From an uncultured Flavobacteriaceae bacterium (GTDB lineage Bacteria > Bacteroidota > Bacteroidia > Flavobacteriales > Flavobacteriaceae), in assembly GCA_947494695.1 (NCBI GenBank), contig CANLWB010000009.1, forward strand, positions 186,001-250,000: 64,000 nucleotides of DNA. Reading direction: 5' to 3'. The first letter of the stretch is position 1; every line of letters begins with the position of its first letter. The notes under the pieces are model-generated. The model had not been told where the DNA came from. It saw nothing but the letters and a program-made list of their open reading frames with translations, and ran no database searches. Positions 1 to 9,248 of the stretch are shown in pieces. Position numbers and translations under genes: made by a program.

Positions 1-1202
1 ATGGAATACACATCTCTGTTAATAGAACCATTTTCTACTGATTGATAAAAAATTCGGTTCGAGTTTTTGTCATAACCATAATATCTGGTTACCTCCCAAT
101 TTCCTTTGGTTATTTGATTAATAAGTTTTCCGTTTTTATCGTAATGATAAATATGGTTAAATCCATCTTTTTCGCTAGTCCAGATAAAACTATTGTCTTT
201 CAAAAAGGTTAGGTTGTCTGTTACATCTATATAAGCCTTATCTTTTTCGGCTAAAACTAAATTAGAGGTATTGCTTTTTGCGTTTATCAACCATAAATCC
301 AACTCGTTTTGATGTCTATTCATATAATGAGCACTCAAAATATTAGGATCATTGGTCCATTCAATTCTTGGAATATAGAAATCACTATAAGTCTTGTTTA
401 CTTTTACCTCACGAATTTCATTAGTTTCTAAGTCATATATATGTAAAGACACTTCTGAATTTGCTTCTCCTGCTTTTGGATATTTGAATACATGTTGTGT
501 TTGGTAGAGCTCTTTTCCATAAACATCCATAGAAAACTCTGGCACCTTAGATTCATCAAATCGTATAAAGGCTATTTTATTGCCTTCGGTATTCCACTCG
601 AAAGCACGTACAAAAGAAAACTCCTCTTCGTAAACCCAATCGGTTATACCATTTATGATAACATTCTTTTTACCATCCTGTGTTATTTGATTGGTTTCTC
701 CGGATTCTAAATTTTTAACATATAGATTATTGTTTTTTGCAAAAGCGACCTGACTTCCATCTGGAGAAAATGTAGGTTCCTGAATCTTATCTTCATCAAT
801 TAACGTTATAGATTTATCATCCACATTATAGACATAGTAGTTACCAAGACTTGAACGACGAAAAATGGCTTCTTCGTTCGTTGCTAAAATCACTTTGTTC
901 TCATCGGCACTAAAGGCGTAATCTGTAAAATATGGTATAGCGTCGAGAGTTCCTGAATTTACAAGGGTTTTAACCTTTTCCAGGGTCTTATAATCGTAAA
1001 CATCTATAGTTGTTGTTCTTGCTGCTCTATTAAAACCTAAAACGGAATATTGTTGTCCATTTGCCATGGAATGCAATACATCCATTCTTTCCGTTCTAAA
1101 AGCGCCATTCCAAATGGATTCGAGTGTAATTTCTTTTGTTTGTGCAGTTAAGAAAAACGTTGTTAACAAACAAAAGAAAACAGACAATTTTAGGTGTTTC
1201 AT
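1..1202 (-). CDS. S9 family peptidase / dipeptidyl peptidase IV-like, N-terminal part (runs off the window start)
   Basis: Reverse complement from cat at 1200-1202 reads MKHLKLSVFFCLLTTFFLTAQTKEITLESIWNGAFRTERMDVLHSMANGQQYSVLGF... through DPPIV_N-like beta-propeller sequence (ITDWVYEEEFSFVRAFEWNTEGNKIAFIRFDESKVPEFSM). Absent from the ORF track because it has no stop in the window. Confidence 0.9.
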   Translation of the reverse strand, partial: MKHLKLSVFFCLLTTFFLTAQTKEITLESIWNGAFRTERMDVLHSMANGQQYSVLGFNRAARTTTIDVYDYKTLEKVKTLVNSGTLDAIPYFTDYAFSADENKVILATNEEAIFRRSSLGNYYVYNVDDKSITLIDEDKIQEPTFSPDGSQVAFAKNNNLYVKNLESGETNQITQDGKKNVIINGITDWVYEEEFSFVRAFEWNTEGNKIAFIRFDESKVPEFSMDVYGKELYQTQHVFKYPKAGEANSEVSLHIYDLETNEIREVKVNKTYSDFYIPRIEWTNDPNILSAHYMNRHQNELDLWLINAKSNTSNLVLAEKDKAYIDVTDNLTFLKDNSFIWTSEKDGFNHIYHYDKNGKLINQITKGNWEVTRYYGYDKNSNRIFYQSVENGSINRDVYS

Positions 1203-1353
1203 TAAAAAAAATATTTATTTCGTAAAAGGACGTCAAGTTTACTAAAAATTCTTCAAAAAACCAGTTTTATTAACACTTAAATAATTTCCTGCAAATTGAG
1301 GTATTTAATATTCATACCAAGAGTAGTATCTTTGTACTGCAAACGAACATTTT

Positions 1354-2670
1354 ATGAGTAAATCTATCTCGGGTTTTTCTAAACTAACCAAATCAAAAAA
1401 AATCGATTGGATTGTTGACACTTATTTTTCAAATACGGAAGAAGCTAAACGTGTTTTAATCCAATATTGGAATACAGATGAAAAACTGCAACAACTCCAT
1501 GATGAGTTTATTGAAAATACGATAACCAACTATTACCTGCCTTTGGGTGTGGCTCCTAATTTTTTAATTAACGATAGGCTTTACACGATTCCTATGGCTA
1601 TTGAAGAAAGTTCGGTAGTTGCTGCGGCGAGTAAAGCTGCAAAATTCTGGTTAGATCGCGGCGGATTTAAAACACGAGTTGTTTCGACCACCAAAATTGG
1701 TCAGGTCCATTTTATATATAAAGGTGATTTTAATAAATTAAGTCAGTTTTTTAGCGTCATAAAGTCTAAACTTATTGAGGATTCCAAATCGATTACGTCC
1801 AATATGGAAAAACGTGGCGGTGGAATTTTAGATATTGAATTGCGAGATAAGACTAAGGACATAGATCATTACTACCAACTTCACGCATCATTTGAAACCC
1901 TAGATGCTATGGGTGCTAATTTTATAAATTCCTGCCTGGAACAGTTTGCTACAACTTTTAAAAGAGAAGCTCTTGAATTTTATGCTTTCACTGAAGCTGA
2001 AAAGCAAATAGATATTGTCATGAGTATTTTATCTAATTATGTTCCAGATTGCTTAGTGCGTGCCGAAGTAAACTGTAAGGTTGAGGACTTAAGCGAAAGC
2101 GACTCCATATCTGGAGAGGCATTTGCGAAAAAGTTTGTACAGGCCATTAATATTGCTGAAGTAGAGCCTTACCGAGCCGTTACTCATAATAAAGGGATCA
2201 TGAATGGCATAGATGCCGTTGTTTTGGCTACTGGAAATGATTTTAGAGCTGTTGAAGCGGGCGTGCATGCCTATGCGTCCAGAAAAGGCACATACAGCAG
2301 CCTAACTCATGCTAAAATTGAAAACGGAATCTTCTCTTTTTGGATGGATATTCCATTAGCACTGGGTACTGTTGGCGGACTTACGGGTTTACATCCGTTA
2401 GTAAAATTAGCATTAGAGTTATTACATAAACCATCTGCTAAGGAACTTATGCAAATCGTTGCTGTTGCCGGTTTGGCTCAAAATTTCGCAGCTATTCGTT
2501 CACTCATCACAACGGGAATTCAGCAGGGACATATGAAAATGCATTTAATGAATATTCTTAATCAATTCGATGCAAATAACGAGGAAAAGGAAAGGATTAC
2601 CGCATACTTTAAGACGAATACCGTAACACATAGTGCCGTTGTTGAAGCCATTAATAAGTTGAGGGAGTAG
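1354..2670 (+). CDS. Hydroxymethylglutaryl-CoA reductase
   Basis: 438 aa; ENTITNYYLPLGVAPNFLIND, EESSVVAAASKAAKFW and GTVGGLTGLHPLVKLALELL are HMG-CoA reductase signatures. A GHMP kinase lies nearby. Confidence 0.93.
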   Translation: MSKSISGFSKLTKSKKIDWIVDTYFSNTEEAKRVLIQYWNTDEKLQQLHDEFIENTITNYYLPLGVAPNFLINDRLYTIPMAIEESSVVAAASKAAKFWLDRGGFKTRVVSTTKIGQVHFIYKGDFNKLSQFFSVIKSKLIEDSKSITSNMEKRGGGILDIELRDKTKDIDHYYQLHASFETLDAMGANFINSCLEQFATTFKREALEFYAFTEAEKQIDIVMSILSNYVPDCLVRAEVNCKVEDLSESDSISGEAFAKKFVQAINIAEVEPYRAVTHNKGIMNGIDAVVLATGNDFRAVEAGVHAYASRKGTYSSLTHAKIENGIFSFWMDIPLALGTVGGLTGLHPLVKLALELLHKPSAKELMQIVAVAGLAQNFAAIRSLITTGIQQGHMKMHLMNILNQFDANNEEKERITAYFKTNTVTHSAVVEAINKLRE

Positions 2671-2710
2671 GATTGGGTTATTAGGTAAAAATATTTATAA
2701 TGTATTACCG

Positions 2711-3160
2711 GTGACTAAGTGCCGGCCTGCCGCACGGGCAAGTAGTCGAAGCTACAAAACAATGACGGAACCTCTAAAAAATATTGGCAACATACAACAA
2801 TCAGTGATTTCGACTACGCTCAATCACCGCACAAAAATTAATACCACACCGGTGGCTGAGCGCAGCCGAAGCTACAAAACAATGACGGAATCTCTAAAAA
2901 ATATTAGCAACATACGACAATCAGTGATTTCGACTACGCTCAATCACCGTTCGACTACGCTCAATCACCGCACAAAAAGTAATACCACACCGGTGGCTGA
3001 GCGAAGTCGAAGCTACAAAACAATGACGGAATCTCTAAAAAATATTAGCAACATACAACAATCAGTGATTTCGACTACGCTCAATCACCGTTCGACTACG
3101 CTCAATCACCGCACAAAAAGTAATACCACACTGGTGGCTGAGCGCAGCCGAAGCCACATC
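2711..3160. repeat. Tandem array of ~140-165 bp units made of paired palindromic elements (upstream block, three units)
   Basis: Units contain GGTGGCTGAGCG[A/C]AG[T/C]CGAAGC...AATGACGGAATCTCTAAAAAATATT[A/G]GCAACATAC[A/G]ACAATCAGTGATTTCGACTACGCTCAATCACCG(TTCGACTACGCTCAATCACCG)CACAAAAA. Confidence 0.92.
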
Positions 3161-3173
3161 AATTTAACAGCAT

Positions 3174-3530
3174 ATGCCTAAAGGTTTTGTATATATATTA
3201 GAATGTTCAGATGGCACCTTTTACACGGGTAGCACCATTGATTTGGATAAAAGATTAGCGGAACATCAAAATGGTCAGGGAGCTAATCATACAAAGAAAA
3301 GACTTCCGGTTGAGCTGGTATATATTCAGAAATTCCCAAGGATTGATGAGGCTTTCTATAGAGAGAAACAAATTCAGGGATGGAGCAGAAAAAAGAAACA
3401 AGCACTCATCGAAAACAATTTTGATGAATTAAAAAAATATGCTGAATGCATGAATGATAGTCATTATAAAGAGTGGCTTCGACTACGCTCAGCCACCGCA
3501 GATCATAAAAAAAATGAAGATCAGAAATAA
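3174..3530 (+). CDS. Single-domain GIY-YIG nuclease
   Basis: MPKGFVYILECSDGTFYTGSTIDLDKRLAEHQNGQGANHTKKRLPVELVYIQKFPRIDEAFYREKQIQGWSRKKKQALI is a complete GIY-YIG (UvrC/YhbQ-like) domain. Confidence 0.95.
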   Translation: MPKGFVYILECSDGTFYTGSTIDLDKRLAEHQNGQGANHTKKRLPVELVYIQKFPRIDEAFYREKQIQGWSRKKKQALIENNFDELKKYAECMNDSHYKEWLRLRSATADHKKNEDQK

Positions 3531-3780
3531 AGACCTGTCAATACTTATTTCGACAACGCTCAATCACCACACAACAAATAACTCTAAACCGGTGGCTGAG
3601 CGAAGTCGAAGCCACAAAACAATGACGGAATCTCTAAAAAATATTGGCAACATACAACAATCAGTGATTTCGACTACGCTCAATCACCGTTCGACTACGC
3701 TCAATCACCGCACAAAAATTAATACTAAACCGGTGGCTGAGCGCCCGCCTGCCGGACGGGCAGGAAGTCGAAGCCATAAC
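3473..3780. repeat. Downstream block of the same palindromic repeat family, overlapping the 3' end of the GIY-YIG gene
   Basis: gtggcttcgactacgctcagccac at 3473-3497 lies inside the CDS; a full unit follows at about 3545-3780 with a nested cccgcctgccggacgggcagg palindrome. Confidence 0.9.
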
Positions 3781-3827
3781 CCGAAAGAACACATACCAAA
3801 ACCAAACTCACAAAGCCACACGAAATC

Positions 3828-4736
3828 ATGAGGAACCCTATTTATAGTAATGGAAAACTTTTACTCACTGGAGAATACGCTGTCCTTGATGGTGCACTGT
3901 CTTTAGCCGTGCCTACTAAATTCGGACAGTCCTTATCGGTCGAGGCCATCGACGTTCCCCAAATAATATGGAAAAGTTTGGATGAAAACGATGCTATTTG
4001 GTTTGAAACCGATATTTCTGTGGAACATATTAATTCGAATACCGTAACCAATCACGAGTATACAGATCGGCTTATTCAAATTTTAGGAGCTGCTAAAAAG
4101 CTTAATCCCGACTTTTTAAGTGATGGTCGTGGTTATAATGTTTCTACCAAACTGGATTTCCCAAGACATTGGGGGTTAGGCACCTCTTCGACATTAATAA
4201 ACAATATTGCTCAATGGGCCAATATTGATGCTTACAAGCTCTTAGAGCTGACCTTTGGTGGCAGTGGGTACGATATTGCATGTGCACAGCATGACTCTTC
4301 TATCCTTTATCAATTAGAACACAACAAACCTTTTGTAAAATTGGTAGATTTTAACCCAGTTTTTATAGATCATCTATACTTTGTATATCTAAACAAAAAA
4401 CAGAACAGCCGAGATGGCATAAGGCATTATAATGCCAATAAGACTAATTTAAAATCCGTTCTTGAAGATATTAACAAGATTACTTCTGAGGTGATTAATA
4501 CAGCCAACCTGGAGCATTTTGAAACCTTGATAGATAAACATGAAACCATCATATCTAAACTAACCAGGCAAGCCCCTGTTAAGACACGTCTCTTTAGTGA
4601 TTTTAAAGGCAGTATTAAAAGCCTTGGCGCCTGGGGAGGCGATTTTGTCCTGGCTACCACTAAGAACAACCCAATCACCTATTTTAAGGATAAAGGGTTT
4701 GAGACCGTAATTCGTTATAGTGATATGGTCTTATAA
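3828..4736 (+). CDS. GHMP kinase (mevalonate kinase-like)
   Basis: NGKLLLTGEYAVLDGALSLAVPT; WGLGTSSTLINNIAQW (GHMP Gly/Ser loop); GSGYDIACAQ; C-terminal GAWGGDFVLAT. Confidence 0.9.
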   Translation: MRNPIYSNGKLLLTGEYAVLDGALSLAVPTKFGQSLSVEAIDVPQIIWKSLDENDAIWFETDISVEHINSNTVTNHEYTDRLIQILGAAKKLNPDFLSDGRGYNVSTKLDFPRHWGLGTSSTLINNIAQWANIDAYKLLELTFGGSGYDIACAQHDSSILYQLEHNKPFVKLVDFNPVFIDHLYFVYLNKKQNSRDGIRHYNANKTNLKSVLEDINKITSEVINTANLEHFETLIDKHETIISKLTRQAPVKTRLFSDFKGSIKSLGAWGGDFVLATTKNNPITYFKDKGFETVIRYSDMVL

Positions 4737-4766
4737 AAAAAGGCCTCGTTAAGACGAGACCTTTTA
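4735..4766. terminator. Rho-independent terminator between convergent genes
   Basis: aaaaaggcctcgttaagacgagacctttt hairpin with T/A-rich flanks. Confidence 0.8.
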
Positions 4767-4788
4767 AATACTTTATTTCTTTGTGTTC

Positions 4789-6912
4789 TTACTGAACCTG
4801 AGTTTCGGCTCTGTTATCTTCGATTTCTGCTGCTTCTTTTAAAGCCTGATACAGTTTTGTATTTACTGTACTCATTTTTTGTTGCTCTACTCTGTTTGCA
4901 GCCGCCTGATAGTTATCTAGTTTTACAGCTGGAGTTACTTTAGTAACTTGAATTAGGTATACTCCCTTTTCGCCATCTACTAGTTTTGAGGTCTCTCCTT
5001 CTTTCAATCCAAATGCAGCACCAACTACCATAGGCTCTCTTCCTGCTCCAGAAATGGTTGGGCTTTTCATATTAAGAGCTGATGCCGATCTTACAGTTGT
5101 ATTTTCTGCAGCAGCTAAATCCTCCAATGTTGTAGCAGAGACTCTATCTCTTATCATCTTAGCCTTCTTTTCTTTTCTTACTAAAGGCAATACTTTAGCT
5201 GTAGCATCTTCTACAGACATTAGTCCTTCTTTATGCTTAGCAACTAACTGTGCCACAACATAACCGTTAGGAATGTTAAAACGTTTTACAGCTCCAATTT
5301 CTGTATCTTTATTAAATGCCCAACGCACAATTGGCCTTTGGTTCCCTACTCCAGGGATGTTCTCATCTAATACTTTTATCCCATTTACTGGTCGTACTGT
5401 AAATGAATTTTCTTTAGACATAGCTTCGAAATCTCCTTCGCTTGCTTTGATTTCAAAATTAGAAGCGTCTCTAAATAATTCTGCTGTAGTTGCTTCAGAA
5501 GGTTCTATTTTTCTTGCTATAGTTCCTACCTGAACGGCTTTTGTTTTATTCTTCTGACCTTCAATCTCAATAATGTGAAATCCAAAAACTGTTTTCACTA
5601 CTCCGATATCCCCTACTTCACCTTCGAATTCAAAATCATTAAACTCTGGAACCATTCTATTATATGGATGCCAATCGTAACGTCCTTCGTTGTTAACGCT
5701 TCCTTGATCTGATGAAAATTCTTTTACTAAATCCGGGAATTTAGAACGATCTGATTTTATTACGGTTAGTAAACTATCTGAAGTAACTTTAGCCTCTGCT
5801 TCTGTTTGAGTTACATCTGGACCTGCACTTTGAGCACCTTTAAATGGAATTAAAATATGTCTTACTTTAGCCGAATCTGGAACCTGCTTTACAGCAATAA
5901 CTTTAGTAATCTTAAAATACCCGTTATCTTTATATGGTCCGTAAACTCCAGATGCTTCTAAATTGTAAATACTATCTGCTGCAGTAGTAGGTAAACTTGA
6001 TTTAAATACAAAACGCTTATCAAACTTAATATCTGAGTTTGAGTTGATATAATCCTCATTATCCTTAACTTGAGAAAATGCGTGGATGGTATCTTTTCTT
6101 CCTCTGTCATCAACAAAACGTCCTTTTAAAAAGACATTAAGATCGGCTTTTAATGCGTTTTCATCTTCTACAGACGCCACTTCACTAAACTGTACAAATT
6201 TAATATCTCTTGAAGCTTCAACTTCGTAAGCTTTTTTATTTTCATTAATATAACCTGCTATCTCAGATTTAGAAACTTCTACTAAACTATCCTTAATAGT
6301 AGAATAAGCAACCTGAACATATTTTATATCAACTTTATCGCCTGCTAACTTATGCTCTAATTCACCTTCTGCCAATGTTCCGGTTAATCCGGCTTTCACC
6401 ATGTTAAAGTAGTTTTGCTGTAATCCGTTTGCCGCTATAGACTGCTCGTAATTAATCCAGCTAGCATAAGCTTGTTGCGATGTTTCTTTTAAGTTAGCGA
6501 TATACTCATTTAACTTATTTTCATCAAAAATACCGGCTTCGTTTAAAAACTCTGGGCTTGTAGCCAGAGAGGTCTTTAACAAATCTCTCATTTGATCTTT
6601 CTCAACAGAAATACCTAGCTCGTCATACTGAGTCTGCATAACAGCTCTTCTCACCTCTTGCTCCCATACCATGTTCATCACTTGTGTATTTGTAGCATTT
6701 GGCCCGGATTGTCTTTGTGCGCGTTCTACCTTCTCCAGGAAATCTTCACGTGTTATATCTGTACCATTTATAGTAGCAACGATGTTTTGCGATTTTGAAG
6801 AAAGCGCATCACTATTTTTAAATAAATCTGCTAATACAAAAGAAAATAACGCCAATGCTATAATTAATATTAAAAATAGTGAGCGTTGTCTAATCTTATT
6901 TAAAACTGCCAT
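4789..6912 (-). CDS. SurA N-terminal domain / PpiD-like peptidylprolyl isomerase
   Basis: MAVLNKIRQRSLFLILIIALALFSFVLADLF (membrane anchor), SurA_N-like region, parvulin core RHILIPFKGA...EFSSDQGSVNNEGRYDWHPYNRMVPEFNDFEFEGEVGDIGVVKTVFGFHIIEI. Confidence 0.9.
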   Translation of the reverse strand: MAVLNKIRQRSLFLILIIALALFSFVLADLFKNSDALSSKSQNIVATINGTDITREDFLEKVERAQRQSGPNATNTQVMNMVWEQEVRRAVMQTQYDELGISVEKDQMRDLLKTSLATSPEFLNEAGIFDENKLNEYIANLKETSQQAYASWINYEQSIAANGLQQNYFNMVKAGLTGTLAEGELEHKLAGDKVDIKYVQVAYSTIKDSLVEVSKSEIAGYINENKKAYEVEASRDIKFVQFSEVASVEDENALKADLNVFLKGRFVDDRGRKDTIHAFSQVKDNEDYINSNSDIKFDKRFVFKSSLPTTAADSIYNLEASGVYGPYKDNGYFKITKVIAVKQVPDSAKVRHILIPFKGAQSAGPDVTQTEAEAKVTSDSLLTVIKSDRSKFPDLVKEFSSDQGSVNNEGRYDWHPYNRMVPEFNDFEFEGEVGDIGVVKTVFGFHIIEIEGQKNKTKAVQVGTIARKIEPSEATTAELFRDASNFEIKASEGDFEAMSKENSFTVRPVNGIKVLDENIPGVGNQRPIVRWAFNKDTEIGAVKRFNIPNGYVVAQLVAKHKEGLMSVEDATAKVLPLVRKEKKAKMIRDRVSATTLEDLAAAENTTVRSASALNMKSPTISGAGREPMVVGAAFGLKEGETSKLVDGEKGVYLIQVTKVTPAVKLDNYQAAANRVEQQKMSTVNTKLYQALKEAAEIEDNRAETQVQ

Positions 6913-7136
6913 TTTGTAATTTAAATTTTAAAAATCCGTGTTAGGATTTAACTGGTTAAGTTAGTTGTCAATTTCATTCGAATTGACAAAATATCGTGCG
7001 CGAAAATACCATTTTCTATTTAATAATAAAAGTAGAAAGACGCATTAATTATATTAAACGCATAGATTCTCGCTTTCTTATAAATAACGGTAGCAGATCA
7101 ATCTTTAGTAAAAATCTAACCGTAACTTTTTTACCA

Positions 7137-8426
7137 TCAATCTTCTTCTAAACGTCTCAATTCCACCAGGTCAATTTTCGTATTAGAAACTTCTAATATT
7201 TTAAACTGAAATGTTTCTATTTTAACGATATCATCCTGGTTGGGAATTCCTTCGGTATGGTTTACAATAAGCCCTCCAAGTGTTTCATAATTCTCACTTT
7301 CGGGCAAGTTTATTTTATAGGTTTCATTTAGATAATCTACCTCTAAACGTGCAGAAAAACAATACGTATCTTCATCTATAACATCTTCAATAAGATCTAC
7401 AGTATCATGTTCATCCTCAATTTCACCAAATAATTCTTCTACAATATCTTCAACAGTCATTATACCAGATGTTCCTCCGTATTCATCTAAAACTACAGCT
7501 ATACTTCTACGCTTTTTGGTCAATACGCCTAGCACATCTTTAACCAATACTGTTTCTGGAACAAACTCTACGGGTAGCATCATGGATTTAATATCCCTGG
7601 GTTTCTTAAACAATTCAAAAGAATGTACATACCCCAAAATATCATCCATAGTATCCTTATAAACCAATATTTTGGTACACCCCGATTCAATAAACAAATT
7701 GTTAAGTGATTTAATAGAATCGTTAATTTCTACCGCAATAATTTCAGTACGTGGCACCATAACCTCCCGGGCCTTAACTTCTGAAAATTCCAGAGCATTT
7801 TGAAAAATCTGAATTTCGGTATCAATCTCTTCATGAGCTTCCACAGCTTCCATTTGTTCACTGATGTAGTTTCCGAGCTCTACTTTTGTAAACGCAAGCT
7901 GTATCTGGTCTCCTTCCGTCTTAAACAGATGTTTAAGCACAAAGTCTGAAATCCAGATAACAAAATCTGAGATGAATGTGAACAAAAGATAAAATGCATA
8001 GGCCGGAATTGCCAATGCTTTTATGAGGGTATTCGAATAGATCTGAAAAAACACCTTAGGCAAAAATTCTGCAGTAATTAAGATAATGAATGTCGATATT
8101 AACGTTTGAGAAAGCAAACTTAAATCGGTAAGCATATAGTTTATAAAACTATACGAGGTTGGTAATATGCCTTGAAACCATTTCACCAATACATCGCCCA
8201 TAAAAAACCCATAAATTACCAGTGCTATATTGTTCCCAATAAGCATGGTCGCAATAAACTTGGAAGGTTTGGCTGTAAGTCTACTTAGCACTTTCGCAAA
8301 AATACTCTCTTGCTTTTTTTCAATTTCTATATGAATTTTGTTTGAAGATACATAGGCAATCTCCATTCCCGAGAAAAAAGCAGAAAGCATCAATGATGCA
8401 ATTATAATAATTACATATATGCTCAT
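7137..8426 (-). CDS. CNNM-domain/CBS-domain HlyC/CorC-family membrane protein (GldE-like)
   Basis: DUF21-like N-terminus, VMVPRTEIIAVE, CBS pair, RRSIAVVLDEYGGTSGIMTVEDIVEELFGEIEDEHD, C-terminal CorC_HlyC domain. Confidence 0.9.
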   Translation of the reverse strand: MSIYVIIIIASLMLSAFFSGMEIAYVSSNKIHIEIEKKQESIFAKVLSRLTAKPSKFIATMLIGNNIALVIYGFFMGDVLVKWFQGILPTSYSFINYMLTDLSLLSQTLISTFIILITAEFLPKVFFQIYSNTLIKALAIPAYAFYLLFTFISDFVIWISDFVLKHLFKTEGDQIQLAFTKVELGNYISEQMEAVEAHEEIDTEIQIFQNALEFSEVKAREVMVPRTEIIAVEINDSIKSLNNLFIESGCTKILVYKDTMDDILGYVHSFELFKKPRDIKSMMLPVEFVPETVLVKDVLGVLTKKRRSIAVVLDEYGGTSGIMTVEDIVEELFGEIEDEHDTVDLIEDVIDEDTYCFSARLEVDYLNETYKINLPESENYETLGGLIVNHTEGIPNQDDIVKIETFQFKILEVSNTKIDLVELRRLEED

Positions 8427-8621
8427 TTAGTTGGTATTACCTTTCTTTTCGAACTTTTTACTAAACTTCCTTCTAAAGAAAAACATAAAAATTGCGAGGG
8501 CAGCAAGTAATATAGAAGGATAGGCAATTTCGCCTGTACTGGTATATTTTGCAATGGCATCATAAATAAATAGCCCTGCAAACCCCAAATAGGCGTATTG
8601 AAAAATCTTTGAATATTTCAT
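8427..8621 (-). CDS. Small hypothetical membrane protein
   Basis: 64 aa with two hydrophobic stretches and a basic tail, abutting the upstream ORF on the same strand. Confidence 0.6.
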   Translation of the reverse strand: MKYSKIFQYAYLGFAGLFIYDAIAKYTSTGEIAYPSILLAALAIFMFFFRRKFSKKFEKKGNTN

Positions 8622-8690
8622 TAAATAACAATCGTTAGTTTATTATAACAAAGATAATAAATTCGAAACAAGAATTCTGTGAAGGTATAC

Positions 8691-9248
8691 TTATTCCTCT
8701 AGCGAAATAATTCCTGTGACCTCTAATACCTCTGCATTCTTGAATTTGGAGTCAGAATCGAAACCGTTACCATGAATAATATCCTGCTCTGTGGTAAACG
8801 TTACAGGCACATTGGTAAACAACCACTCTCTCTTTTGGTCGTAATACAATTGTTCACTCTTTAAGACATTACCATCGTGTGTTGTAATGATCACGTTTCC
8901 CTGTAAATCTATGAGATCGGTCTCATCGTATACAATGCCATAATCGGAAACAATCGTACTCTTTTTGTTTTCATTGTCGTACACATATAGGGTTAACCCT
9001 CCTTTAAACTCATTAAAAGGGAAATCTCTATTTGAATAATCGTACATTTTAGCACTTAAAAGGTTTGCCGTTACTCTTCCTGAGTCTGTATATTTTAAAT
9101 TTATATTTTCGGCAACTCCTATGGGTTCATTTTCTGAAATACCAATTTTCTGAACCTGTTTGTAGTTATCATTACATGAAAAAAACATAGCCACAGCGAT
9201 AAAAGCTGTGACTATGTTTATTGTATTTATATATTTTCTTTTGTTCAT
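8691..9248 (-). CDS. lptC: LPS export ABC transporter periplasmic protein LptC
   Basis: Start refined to the internal Met (MNKRKYINTINIVTAFIAVAMFFSCNDN); LKYTDSGRVTANLLSAKMYDYSNRDFPFNEFKGGLTLYVYDN...DYGIVYDETDLIDLQGNVIITT is typical Bacteroidetes LptC. Confidence 0.85.
   Translation of the reverse strand: MNKRKYINTINIVTAFIAVAMFFSCNDNYKQVQKIGISENEPIGVAENINLKYTDSGRVTANLLSAKMYDYSNRDFPFNEFKGGLTLYVYDNENKKSTIVSDYGIVYDETDLIDLQGNVIITTHDGNVLKSEQLYYDQKREWLFTNVPVTFTTEQDIIHGNGFDSDSKFKNAEVLEVTGIISLEE

Noticed and set aside
492-710. 72-aa plus-strand ORF
   Set aside because: Antisense to the clearly coding S9 peptidase frame.
2711-3181. 156-aa ORF with internal peptide repeats (RSRSYKTMTESLKN...STTLNHR)
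   Set aside because: It is translation through the palindromic DNA repeat array; repetition is at DNA level and centred on inverted repeats, so coding is unlikely.
2711-3780. Possible CRISPR array
   Set aside because: Repeats are long, palindromic, irregularly spaced and interrupted by a gene; there are no unique spacers of uniform length and no cas genes.
3454-3831. 125-aa ORF overlapping the GIY-YIG 3' end
   Set aside because: Same repeat-derived peptide; overlaps a well-supported gene.
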